From Bacteroidota bacterium (lineage in GTDB: Bacteria > Bacteroidota > Bacteroidia > 2-12-FULL-35-15): a stretch of 40,780 bases of DNA. The stretch's first letter is position 1, and every line of letters begins with the position of its first letter. The stretch is taken from positions 1 through 40,780 of the forward strand of contig CANFLQ010000013.1 of assembly GCA_947447995.1 (NCBI GenBank). Direction: 5' to 3'. The position numbers and the translations under genes are program-made. Shown piece by piece: positions 16,930-24,604 of the stretch. The notes under the pieces are model-generated. The model ran no database searches. It was given only the letters and a program-made list of their open reading frames with translations, and was not told the origin of the DNA.

Positions 16930-17075
16930 ATGCCATCCCTTCGGGATTTATTTTATTTTCGGGTATAATTTATTACTATAATAATTACATCCCTTCGGGA
17001 TTTTAGAACGCTGAAAGCGCGAAATGATTATAGTAAGTCGATTGGGCTCGAACAAAAATCCCGAAGGGATGGCAT
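16930..17075. repeat. 146-bp nested palindromic element (ATCCCTTCGGGAT arms)
   Basis: The outer arms 16930-16949 and 17056-17075 (ATGCCATCCCTTCGGGATTT and its complement) match perfectly over 20 bases. Inside, TTACTATAATAATT (16972-16985) pairs with AATGATTATAGTAA (17022-17035) with one mismatch. A third ATCCCTTCGGGAT is at 16989-17001, and a small hairpin CGCT-GAA-AGCG lies near the centre. It separates radA from the large outer-membrane protein gene and could be a non-autonomous mobile element or structured RNA. Confidence 0.75.
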
Positions 17076-17147
17076 ATTCATTTTTATTTAAAATTCGATA
17101 ATTATCGGATTTTAAAAGGCTATAAGTTTAATTGAAGATGTTAGTTT

Positions 17148-18518
17148 CTACCCAAACAACAACGAAAATACTTCTTCAATTTTAGCTACCATTGTTATTT
17201 TAATGTTGAAGTCTTTTATGTCCAATCCTTTTTTATTGTATTTAGAAATAAAAATATGCTCGAAGCCTAATTTTTCTGCTTCCGAAATGCGTTGAGCAAT
17301 GCGGTTTACCGGACGAATTTCGCCGCTTAATCCAACCTCACCTGCAAAACATACTTTAGGAGAAATGGGCATATCTTCGTTACTAGATAAAACAGCACAT
17401 ACCAATGCAAGGTCAATTCCCGGATCTTCTACTTTAATGCCGCCTGCGATGTTTAAAAATACATCTTTAACACCCAATCTAAATCCACATCTTTTTTCCA
17501 AAACTGCCAGTAACATTGCTAATCTCCTCAAGTCAAATCCGGTGGAGGATCGTTGCGGAGTGCCATAAGCAGCGCTGCTTACCAATGCTTGTGTTTCAAT
17601 CAACATCGGTCGTAAACCTTCCATGGTAGCAGCTATTGCAACACCGCTAACCAATTCTTCGCGTGCTGTAATTAATATTTCAGATGGGTTGGTAACTTCA
17701 CGTAATCCGCTTCCCTGCATTTCGTAAATACCCAATTCGTTGGTGGAACCAAAACGATTTTTGGTGGTGCGTAACAAGCGGTAAACATGGTTTCTATCGC
17801 CTTCAAATTGTAAAACGGTATCCACCATGTGCTCCAATACTTTTGGTCCTGCCAGACTTCCATCTTTTGTAATATGACCAATCAAAAAAACGGCTGTGCC
17901 ACTTTCCTTAGCATAACGCATCAGTTCGGAAGTACATTCACGTATTTGTGAAACACTTCCCGGTGATGATTCGATGTGTGCAGAATGTAATGTTTGAATA
18001 GAATCTACAATCAATAGATTAGGCTCTAATAACTCAATTTGTTTGAAAATATTTTGAGTGGATGTTTCGGTTAAAATATAACAATTAGGATTGTTCATTC
18101 CTATGCGTTCGGCACGCATTCGTATTTGTTGTTCACTTTCCTCGCCCGATACATAAAGCACTTTAAGGTTTTTCATGTTCAGTGCTACTTGTAACATCAA
18201 AGTAGATTTCCCTATACCGGGTTCACCACCAAATAATATCAATGAGCCGGGAACCAAGCCGCCACCAAGTACTCTGGAAAGTTCTTTATCGTACACTGCA
18301 ATACGATGTTGTTCCGATAAACTTATGTCGTTTATCAATTGTGGCTTTGAAGCTCGCTGTGTGCTTGTGCTTGCAATGCCAGGTGTAGGTTCATCGCCTT
18401 TAGAAACCACTTCTTCTACATAAGTATTCCACTCGTTGCAGGAGGGGCACTTACCAATCCATTTACCAGATTGAGCGCCGCAGTTCTGACAGAAATATGT
18501 TGTTTTTGTTTTAGCCAT
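17148..18518 (-). CDS. radA: DNA repair protein RadA
   Basis: A RecA-like ATPase/helicase that processes recombination intermediates by branch migration. The 456-residue length is standard. The N-terminal zinc finger is C10-x2-C13...C24-x2-C27 (CQNCGAQSGKW, GKCPSCNEW). Walker A GGEPGIGKST is at 97-106, and the RadA-specific KNRFG motif is near 256-260. The Lon-protease-like C-terminal domain runs from about 285 to the end, and as in other RadA proteins it is not expected to be a working protease. The ATG at 18518 precedes the zinc finger directly. The YhcG-type nuclease pseudogene ends 29 bases before it on the same strand. Confidence 0.97.
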   Translation of the reverse strand: MAKTKTTYFCQNCGAQSGKWIGKCPSCNEWNTYVEEVVSKGDEPTPGIASTSTQRASKPQLINDISLSEQHRIAVYDKELSRVLGGGLVPGSLILFGGEPGIGKSTLMLQVALNMKNLKVLYVSGEESEQQIRMRAERIGMNNPNCYILTETSTQNIFKQIELLEPNLLIVDSIQTLHSAHIESSPGSVSQIRECTSELMRYAKESGTAVFLIGHITKDGSLAGPKVLEHMVDTVLQFEGDRNHVYRLLRTTKNRFGSTNELGIYEMQGSGLREVTNPSEILITAREELVSGVAIAATMEGLRPMLIETQALVSSAAYGTPQRSSTGFDLRRLAMLLAVLEKRCGFRLGVKDVFLNIAGGIKVEDPGIDLALVCAVLSSNEDMPISPKVCFAGEVGLSGEIRPVNRIAQRISEAEKLGFEHIFISKYNKKGLDIKDFNIKITMVAKIEEVFSLLFG

Positions 18519-18547
18519 TTGGGATTAAATAGTAACAGTAAACTGGA

Positions 18548-19574
18548 TTATTTTTTTTCCAGTATTGTTTTTACCTGCTTCTGTAATAATTTTTTGTCGG
18601 GTAAATAAAGTTGATATTTCGAAACAAATATTTTATTTGAAATACCACCTGTGGCGTATTCTACAAGCACCTCGTCTTTGTCTGCCGAAAGAATAATACC
18701 AATAGGTTCGTTATCATTCTCTACATTTTCTTCGGCCTTAAAATAATTCAGATAAAGATTCATTTGCCCTATGTCCATTGTGTCTTACAGGTTTTGTTTT
18801 AAGGTCGATGAGTACAAAGCATTTTAAAATGCGGTGATAAAATACCAAGTCGATGTAAAAGTGTTTGTTGCGGAGTGAAATTTTATATTGTCTGCCAACA
18901 AATGTAAAGCCCTTTCCCAGTTCCAAAAGAAACAGTTGTAAATTATCAATAATTTTTTGCTCAAGATGTTTCTCTGTCACTTTATTGCTTTGCGGAATTT
19001 TTAAAAAGTCTAATACATAAGGGTCTTTTATTACTTCTGTTGGGTTGGAGGCAATTTGTCCTTTTTCTGAGAGATACAAAACACCCTTTTTATCTCTGCT
19101 TAATGCAAGTCGTTCAAATAATGAAGAATCAATTTGTCTTTCCAGTTCACGTTTCGACCAGTTTTCATTTATAGATTGTTTCTCATAAAACTTACGAGCT
19201 GTTTCGTCTGAAATACCTAATAATACAATGAAGTGGCTCCAACTTAATTTGGCAGACACTGTCTGCCAAATTGGAAATGTCAAATAAAATCTACGCATAT
19301 CCAACACATTCCGTCTGCCAAATCCTTTACCGTAAAGAAGTTTTAAATCCTTTGCAAGCTTTGTCAATAGGTCGCTTCCGTACTCTGCGCGTTCGTGCCC
19401 ATGTTGCTCAAACTCAATAATGTGTCTGCCAATTTCCCAATTGGCTTTAACCAATTCAGTATTCACCGCTTTAACAGCATTTTGTCTGGCTGTTTCAATG
19501 GTTTGACCAATGTTGTTGAGGAGGTTTTTGTATTTATCCTTGGAGGGTTTCATTACAGATTTGCTATAGAGCAA
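18548..19574 (-). pseudogene. YhcG/DUF1016-type PD-(D/E)XK nuclease, broken by a +1 frameshift
   Basis: Two minus-strand frames join into one YhcG-like protein. The first (19574 to 18738) has the DUF1016 N-terminal domain (ANWEIGRHIIEFEQ, GRRNVLDMRRFYLTFP, SWSHFIVLLGI). It also has the nuclease core FYIDLVFYHRILKCFVLIDLK near residues 236-256, then loses the family pattern after PVRH. The second frame resumes exactly with MDIGQMNLYLNY at 18778 and runs to 18548. One extra base at 18778-18779 (CACAATGG where CACATGG would keep the frame) explains the break. The catalytic Asp and DLK lie before it, but the conserved C-terminal part, normally about 75 residues, is lost. It is a recent inactivation or a sequencing error; no long homopolymer is there. 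YhcG-like proteins are often tied to defence or recombination. Confidence 0.85.
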
Positions 19575-19651
19575 AAATGCGAAAAAAAAACGAGAAAGAC
19601 GATACCTAAAACACTAAAAACCTTGAAAAATAAGAGGCCGACTTTCTTTTT

Positions 19652-19828
19652 TTATAGAGCTTTCCTTTTTATAAAAATTGAAGCAATTAAGCCTATTCCC
19701 ACAATCACATCAATAATATTCCAAATTTCTCTGCCAAAAGCAATTTTAAAAAATGGTTGAAATAATATGGCAAGCCCAATATAAATTATTGCTTCTGTTT
19801 TATTTTTTTCTTTGTTTTGTTTGCCTTC
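19652..19828 (-). pseudogene. C-terminal remnant of a small membrane protein (DUF6804-like)
   Basis: Minus-strand translation gives about 58 open codons ending at TAA 19652: AIIYIGLAILFQPFFKIAFG, then REIWNIIDVIVGIGLIASIF, then KRKAL. The QPFFKIxxGRxIWNIIDV pattern is that of small two-to-three-helix Bacteroidota membrane proteins now grouped as DUF6804. The frame is closed by TAG at 19829-19831 and has no ATG, GTG or TTG before the conserved part. The N-terminal half is therefore missing. The surrounding gap, 19575-19963, shows no other gene; the rest is AT-rich. Confidence 0.6.
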
Positions 19829-19963
19829 CTATCAATCTATTCGATTATACAGGGGAAAATTTTAGCTCTTTTACAAGTCTATTTTTATTTTTTTCTTCTA
19901 TGCTGTAGTAGAAAACTCTTCTAAAAATTCTATTATCAGAGCCTTTCGGCAACATATTGAATA

Positions 19964-20761
19964 TTAAAAAATCATAGAAAACCCTTTTCCCTCATCTTTA
20001 TTATCAATGTTTTTATAATTGAGGATTTCGCGGATAAGAAATTTAGAATATTGTTGAAGCATAAAATTTCGGAAGGGTATTAAATCCTCGGTGGCTCTTG
20101 CATTTTCTAATGCGTCAATATATTCAGCTTTGTCTTCTTTAAAAACAATTGCTAATGGCAATTGAAAAAAAGATAAAATATAATTCATAAATAAACGCGA
20201 TGTTCTCCCATTGCCATCATAAAAGGGATGAATACTTACCAAATCGAAATGCGAATCAAATGATAAATAAAGTTGATCGGTAACAGTAGTGGATGTTTTA
20301 ATTTTTTTATTTATTTCACTGCATAATTTTTCAGTCAGTGGTTCTACTTTATCATAGTTTGGAAAATAGCGATTGCCTGCCCTTACATTTCCTTTTCTGA
20401 AAGCTCCCGATGTTGCATCTACTTCTCCCAAAATAGTATTGTAAATTTTCTCTGTTTTTGCCATTACTTTGGCATTCACTTTTTGTATAAATGAATTGGA
20501 AATTTCTTTTTTTTGCTTTGCTTCATTAATAATATATAACAAAGCTTCAGCGTGATCGGTAGTCATTAAACTATGTTCAAGGGGTTTTCCTTTTGGAGTT
20601 AACCCTTCATCTAATAATAAATTGGTTTCAGTTTCGGTAAGTGTTGAACCTTCCAAACTTGTTGAATGATGTGTAATAGAATAGAGATTGAACTTATCAA
20701 AATGAATGCTTTTTGATAAATCCAAGGATTGGTATTCGATTATTAAGTCCTCTATTTTCAT
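19964..20761 (-). CDS. Fic-family AMP-transferase, class II (N-terminal inhibitory helix)
   Basis: A 265-residue Fic protein. The canonical active site HPFYDGNGR is at 178-186 (catalytic H178, metal-binding D182, anion-binding N184/R186). An inhibitory motif (S/T)xxxE(G/N) is present as S33-T-S-L-E37-G38, so the enzyme is predicted to be self-inhibited through Glu37 blocking the ATP gamma-phosphate. Residues 118-136 (SGAFRKGNVRAGNRYFPNY) form the target-binding flap region. It lies 16 bases after rfaE2 on the same strand and may be read through from it. It differs from the Fic protein at 7285-8343 in motif, domain layout and regulation. Its target is unknown. Confidence 0.92.
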   Translation of the reverse strand: MKIEDLIIEYQSLDLSKSIHFDKFNLYSITHHSTSLEGSTLTETETNLLLDEGLTPKGKPLEHSLMTTDHAEALLYIINEAKQKKEISNSFIQKVNAKVMAKTEKIYNTILGEVDATSGAFRKGNVRAGNRYFPNYDKVEPLTEKLCSEINKKIKTSTTVTDQLYLSFDSHFDLVSIHPFYDGNGRTSRLFMNYILSFFQLPLAIVFKEDKAEYIDALENARATEDLIPFRNFMLQQYSKFLIREILNYKNIDNKDEGKGFSMIF

Positions 20762-20777
20762 TTCACAAAATTATCTA

Positions 20778-21323
20778 TTATTGTTGATTGCCTTTTATTT
20801 TTTTCTCAATTTTTGTCGTAGAAAATCCTTCTAAAAATGCTATCGTTCTTACTACACCATTATTTGCTGTTACTATATCCGAACCAACAATGTATTTTTT
20901 ACTTTGTTTATTGGTTTCGCTTGCATCATAATCGGCACCTTTTGCCAATACATCCGGTTTAATTAACGTAATTATTTCCAAAGGAGTATCTTCATCAAAA
21001 ATGATTACAGCATTCACAAAATGTAAGGAAGCAAGTATCATGGCACGTGTTTGTTCATCTTGTAATGGGCGTGAAATACTTTTTCCCAAGCGTTTTACAG
21101 ATGCATCGCTATTCACTCCGATTATTAATTTTTTGCCTAAATCGGATGCTTTCGCAAGATAATCAATATGTCCGCGGTGAATAATATCAAAACAACCGTT
21201 GGTAAATACAATCTTTTTTTCTTGAAATTTCCATGCAGACAAACAGCGTGTTAGCGTTTCTCGTGTATAAATTTTCGACTGTATAATGTCGAGTGCAGGT
21301 ATTCTTTCAGAGTATAGCGCCAT
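20778..21323 (-). CDS. rfaE2: D-glycero-beta-D-manno-heptose 1-phosphate adenylyltransferase (RfaE2/HldE C-domain type)
   Basis: A 181-residue cytidylyltransferase-fold enzyme that activates heptose 1-phosphate with ATP to ADP-heptose, a lipopolysaccharide core precursor. FTNGCFDIIHRGHIDYL (about 40-56) holds the HxGH-type nucleotide site, and GVNSDASVKRLGKSISRPLQ (about 74-93) and the late GFSTTKI are family landmarks. The kinase half found in HldE fusions is absent, so a separate RfaE1 is expected elsewhere. The roughly 30-residue N-terminal extension before the conserved part is usual in stand-alone RfaE2. It follows higA-2 by 65 bases and precedes a Fic gene by 16. Confidence 0.9.
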   Translation of the reverse strand: MALYSERIPALDIIQSKIYTRETLTRCLSAWKFQEKKIVFTNGCFDIIHRGHIDYLAKASDLGKKLIIGVNSDASVKRLGKSISRPLQDEQTRAMILASLHFVNAVIIFDEDTPLEIITLIKPDVLAKGADYDASETNKQSKKYIVGSDIVTANNGVVRTIAFLEGFSTTKIEKKIKGNQQ

Positions 21324-21388
21324 GGTGTTTTTATTATTAAAATGATTGGAAAGTGTAAAAGAAGGATTTTGTAGATATCTATTTTTAT

Positions 21389-21781
21389 TTACGCTGCCTC
21401 CAAAATAAAGTGGGCATCGATGTTTAATTTAGTATGGAGCTTTTTAGCGATGTCAATATTAATTTTTCGTTTACCGGTTAATAGTTCTGAAATGCGAGTT
21501 TCGCTCATATCAAGCATTTTAGCTAATTGCTTTTGCCTTATATTTAATTCAAACATCTTGTATCTAATCATTTCAGTGATGGTGGTTGGCAATTTTATTG
21601 GCATGAGCGGAATGCTGTCTTCATATTTTTCTGCAATCAAAGAAAGTTTTTTTAAGGTTTCAGCTTCCTTTGCCGGTAATTTTTTAAACCCTCCATTTTG
21701 GGTAGTTTTTTGAAGTATTTTTTCAATACGTTTCATTACTTCATCGTATTCTTTTCTATCATTTATTTTTTCGGTTTTCAT
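21389..21781 (-). CDS. higA: HigA-type XRE antitoxin (locus 2)
   Basis: A 130-residue antitoxin partner for the HigB encoded 25 bases upstream. The N-terminus is a charged helical region (EYDEVMKRIEKILQKT) likely to wrap the toxin. Residues about 70-125 are a clear XRE helix-turn-helix (MFELNIRQKQLAKMLDMSET, RISELLTGKRKINI). The order toxin-antitoxin is normal for HigBA. It is longer than the locus 1 antitoxin and only weakly similar to it, mainly in the DNA-binding half, which would keep the two systems from cross-talking. Confidence 0.9.
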   Translation of the reverse strand: MKTEKINDRKEYDEVMKRIEKILQKTTQNGGFKKLPAKEAETLKKLSLIAEKYEDSIPLMPIKLPTTITEMIRYKMFELNIRQKQLAKMLDMSETRISELLTGKRKINIDIAKKLHTKLNIDAHFILEAA

Positions 21782-21806
21782 AATTCCTTGTTTTTATATT
21801 TTTCAA

Positions 21807-22100
21807 TTAAATGTCTGAACAATCTATTTTATCATATTCATTATGGGTTCCAATAAAACGGATAAACACTGTTCTAATGTCAAAAAATATCATTGCAACC
21901 AACCTGTATTTATTCCCCTTGATATTAAATACATACCTGTCGTTTCCAACGTAATCAACTGTATTAAAATATTTTTTTATATCACTAATATTATTCCAGT
22001 TTGCTTGTTTGCTCACATCGTACCATTTATTGAGTGCTTCTATTGAATCAGGGTGTTTTGTTCCAAATTCCACTAAAATTGTCTTAGAAATTATTACCAT
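21807..22100 (-). CDS. higB: HigB-type mRNA interferase toxin (locus 2)
   Basis: A 97-residue HigB toxin, the same length as the one at 12623-12916. The shared core is DYVGNDRYVFNIKGNKYRLVAMIFF (about 49-73), followed by FIRFIGTHNEYDKIDC near the end. The N-terminal third differs between the two. An RNA-cleaving role on the ribosome follows from the family. It is the first gene of its pair, with a TAAATTTG promoter element and a palindrome upstream laid out as in locus 1. Confidence 0.92.
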   Translation of the reverse strand: MVIISKTILVEFGTKHPDSIEALNKWYDVSKQANWNNISDIKKYFNTVDYVGNDRYVFNIKGNKYRLVAMIFFDIRTVFIRFIGTHNEYDKIDCSDI

Positions 22101-22118
22101 ATATTTTTAGCAATATTA

Positions 22119-22126
22119 CAAATTTA
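22119..22126 (-). promoter_or_regulatory. Bacteroidota -7 element (TAAATTTG) for higBA-2
   Basis: The minus strand reads TAAATTTG 18 bases before the higB-2 start codon. Confidence 0.55.
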
Positions 22127-22130
22127 AGAA

Positions 22131-22154
22131 TTAAATTCCATTTTTGGAAATTAA
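22131..22154. promoter_or_regulatory. Putative HigA-2 operator (inverted repeat TTAAATTCCA / TGGAAATTAA)
   Basis: Two 10-base arms match at nine positions around TTTT, ending four bases upstream of the TAAATTTG element. The position mirrors the operator of higBA-1, but the sequence differs. Confidence 0.5.
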
Positions 22155-22188
22155 ATTTTTTTTAAAATTTATGCAATTTTGTATCAAA

Positions 22189-22216
22189 GCGCGACATCGC
22201 GTTGTAATTTACAACG
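22189..22216. other. Paired small hairpins between the flippase gene and higBA-2
   Basis: CGCGA-CAT-CGCG (about 22190-22201) is followed directly by CGTTGTAA-T-TTACAACG (22200-22216). The unit lies 14 bases after the flippase stop and could end its transcript, but a T-tract is lacking. Confidence 0.4.
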
Positions 22217-22229
22217 TACAAATTTTGAA

Positions 22230-23249
22230 TCAATTTTTATTCGGGCTTGTACTCTTATTTAATATAGGAAGTAATATCAGGGAAATAACGCCAAACAAAA
22301 GGATAAGCGCAAATTGTGAGGTCCACATCAGCCAAGCGAAAGCAAATGAAAAGGTGAAGGATATTTTAAATATAACAGTTAGTGTTTCGGTTACCAATGC
22401 TTGGGAAGCTCCCGTTCCGCCGGGTACAAATATTACACCCAGCGTGCTGAATATTAATACTGCAAAAGCAGCATCCATTCCCAAATGAGCCGTTTCTCCA
22501 AAACACATAAAACCTGTAAAGATGGAGGATATGTACAATACCCAAATCAGCAATGTGTGAAAAATAAATAAATAGGGACGTTTGATATTTTTGGCTGATT
22601 TTAACCCTTCAACAAAGCCATAAATTAGGTCATTTATTTTTTTGAAAAGTGAACCGTTATTTTTTTTACGGAATATAAAAAATGAGGCTGTAATGCCTAT
22701 CATTATTAGTCCGAATACAGGTAAAAATAAATGATGTTGTAAAAGTGATGCTATTTTTACGCTGGCAGGTTGAACAATTTTATTGTTGGTTAAGCCCCAT
22801 AATTCATCGAACTGAAAAATAAGCGTTGCAAAAAAAATGACGATTAAACAAATAAGGTCTATCACACGTTCGGCAATCACAGTTCCAAAAGCCTCGGTAA
22901 ATGGGATTTTTTCGTACTTGGTTAATACACCGCAACGTGAAACTTCGCCCAAGCGAGGCAATGCAAAATTGGCTAAATAACCTACCATTACTGCAAAAAA
23001 TGTATTGGAAATTTTTGGGTTAAAACCCAGTGGTTGTATTAAAATGCGCCAGCGAACGGCCCTGCTCACGTGACTTAAAATACTTAAAGTTAACGAAACT
23101 GCAATCCAAAAGTAATCGGTTTGCTTAAAAGCGGCTACAATATTAGCTTTATCTTCTTCGGTGAGGTTGCGTACTGCAAGCCATATCAATAAAATTCCCA
23201 GTCCTAAAAACAACAGAAATTTTAAAATGTTAAGGCTTTGTTTTTGCAA
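22230..23249 (-). CDS. Lysylphosphatidylglycerol synthase-type transmembrane flippase-like protein (YbhN/UPF0104)
   Basis: A 339-residue polytopic inner-membrane protein with about eight helices. The family signature regions are present: SLTLSILSHVSRAVRWRIL (about 56-74), NTFFAVMVGYLANFALPRLGEVSRCGVL (about 82-109) and VPGGTGASQALV (about 275-286). It lacks the soluble lysyl-transferase domain of MprF, so it is the stand-alone flippase-like type; the substrate is unknown, probably a lipid or polyprenyl-linked molecule. The start is TTG at 23249, two bases after the panD stop, so the genes are surely coupled; no ATG exists near the conserved N-terminus. The stop is followed by two small hairpins. 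Confidence 0.88.
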   Translation of the reverse strand: MQKQSLNILKFLLFLGLGILLIWLAVRNLTEEDKANIVAAFKQTDYFWIAVSLTLSILSHVSRAVRWRILIQPLGFNPKISNTFFAVMVGYLANFALPRLGEVSRCGVLTKYEKIPFTEAFGTVIAERVIDLICLIVIFFATLIFQFDELWGLTNNKIVQPASVKIASLLQHHLFLPVFGLIMIGITASFFIFRKKNNGSLFKKINDLIYGFVEGLKSAKNIKRPYLFIFHTLLIWVLYISSIFTGFMCFGETAHLGMDAAFAVLIFSTLGVIFVPGGTGASQALVTETLTVIFKISFTFSFAFAWLMWTSQFALILLFGVISLILLPILNKSTSPNKN

Positions 23250-23251
23250 AA

Positions 23252-23605
23252 TTAACGAAGTGTATTGGTTGCAGTATCTGGGAAAACAACAGTAGGCTTA
23301 TGGGTTTTAGCCAATTCAAAATCCATCATGGCATACGATACAATAATAATCTGATGTCCTTCTTTTACCTTTAAGGAAGCAGGGCCGTTCAAACAAATAA
23401 CGCCCGAACCGCGTTCTCCTTTTATCACATAAGTGGTAAAGCGTTCACCGTTATTGTAATTAAATATATCTACCTTTTCGTTTTCGATAAGGTTGGCGGC
23501 ATTCATCAAATTTTCATCTATCGTTACACTACCAATATAATCAAGATCAGCTTGAGTAACAGTTACTCGGTGTATCTTTGATTTAAGTACTTCTATTTGC
23601 ATCAT
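23252..23605 (-). CDS. panD: Aspartate 1-decarboxylase
   Basis: PanD converts L-aspartate to beta-alanine for pantothenate and coenzyme A synthesis. It is made as a pro-enzyme that cleaves itself before a Ser to form a pyruvoyl group. The cleavage site is YIGS at residues 23-26. Starting instead at the second Met (23602) puts Gly24-Ser25 exactly where E. coli has it, so that start may be the true one. [14 protein letters not shown] and LNGPAS are family motifs. A TATTTTTG element at 23610-23617 lies so close that the mRNA would be nearly leaderless. It is coupled to the flippase-like gene two bases downstream. Confidence 0.96.
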   Translation of the reverse strand: MMQIEVLKSKIHRVTVTQADLDYIGSVTIDENLMNAANLIENEKVDIFNYNNGERFTTYVIKGERGSGVICLNGPASLKVKEGHQIIIVSYAMMDFELAKTHKPTVVFPDTATNTLR

Positions 23606-23609
23606 GCTA

Positions 23610-23617
23610 CAAAAATA
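23610..23617 (-). promoter_or_regulatory. Bacteroidota -7 element (TATTTTTG) for panD
   Basis: The minus strand reads TATTTTTG, only four bases before the first panD ATG, which suggests a leaderless or very short-leader transcript. Confidence 0.4.
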
Positions 23618-23704
23618 AATAAATAAATTTAATTGATGCTTTATTTTTAGACAAACACTTTTGAGTTATATTTTGATCTAGTTTTTATGTCGTTTTCGAG
23701 GTTG

Positions 23705-24604
23705 TTATTCAGTACCGTTCGGACTTTTTATTTCTGACGGGGCATTGTTATCATTGGTAGGAATATTTGTGGTTGAGTCCTTCTCTTTTTTCAATTTTTT
23801 ACTTTCTCTTCTGCTTTTCTTTTCGATTTTAGGATTTTTAGAGTCATTAACTTTTTTTACCGATGAAGAGGAATCAACTAAAGGTTTAAGTCCTTGATTT
23901 TTTCTGTTTAAGTCGTTCTCTTCTTCAAGCGGAGTCTCTTCATTTTCCGTTTCTGGTTTTATTTCTGGTTTTGGTTCTATTTTTATTTCTTTTTTTGCAG
24001 CTTTTTCTTTTTTAAGTTGCGCTTCTTTTTTTAGTCTTTTTTCCCTCTTTAGCTGTTCTTCCCTTTTAGCAGCTTTCTCTTTTTTGATCTCTTCGTCCGT
24101 TTTTTCAATCTTATTAGGTTCTGTTTTTACTTCCGTTTTCAAATTTTTTTTACTGTTGCTTACTGTTGCAGGTGGGGCTTTTTTGACAGGTTCAGTCACG
24201 GCTGTAACAACTTTAGAAGTGACTGTAATTGTTTCGGTACTTGGTGTTATTTCTTTTGTAGCTATACCTGTATCCTTTTTAACAGCAATCGGTTGCACTT
24301 TAACTGGTGTAGGTTTTAGGGTTTTGAATGGCTTTTTTATCACCACTGGTTTGTATAGTTGAGTAGCTGTATCAATTGTTGTTGTTGGTTTAAGCAACAT
24401 ATAAAGTATAAATGCAGCACCAATTGTTACTAACACTAAAAGTAATATTGGCGAATTTGATTTGGGTAATGAAATTTGTTTTGGAGTAACATCCAACATG
24501 GTTTCCATTTGAGCCCAATCAACCGAATTATAGGGTGTTTTGTAATTTTCTAAGGCTTTTTTAACTACCTCGTCAAGCTTACTATAGTTAATTGATTTAT
24601 CCAT
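23705..24604 (-). CDS. Single-pass membrane protein with Lys/Glu-rich repeats, likely anti-sigma partner
   Basis: A 299-residue protein. The N-terminal 45 residues (LDEVVKKALENYKTPYNSVDWAQMETML) resemble the cytoplasmic start of Bacteroidota proteins encoded after ECF sigma factors. One membrane helix follows at about 50-66 (ILLLVLVTIGAAFILYML). The outer part is Pro/Thr-rich (about 75-150), then a highly charged coiled stretch of KKE, KRE and EKR units (about 165-225) and a Lys/Ser/Asn-rich tail. The ATG overlaps the end of the sigma factor gene by eight bases, so the two are co-translated. Binding of the sigma factor is inferred from this context; no zinc-type anti-sigma motif is seen. The low-complexity part cannot be assigned. 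Confidence 0.6.
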   Translation of the reverse strand: MDKSINYSKLDEVVKKALENYKTPYNSVDWAQMETMLDVTPKQISLPKSNSPILLLVLVTIGAAFILYMLLKPTTTIDTATQLYKPVVIKKPFKTLKPTPVKVQPIAVKKDTGIATKEITPSTETITVTSKVVTAVTEPVKKAPPATVSNSKKNLKTEVKTEPNKIEKTDEEIKKEKAAKREEQLKREKRLKKEAQLKKEKAAKKEIKIEPKPEIKPETENEETPLEEENDLNRKNQGLKPLVDSSSSVKKVNDSKNPKIEKKSRRESKKLKKEKDSTTNIPTNDNNAPSEIKSPNGTE

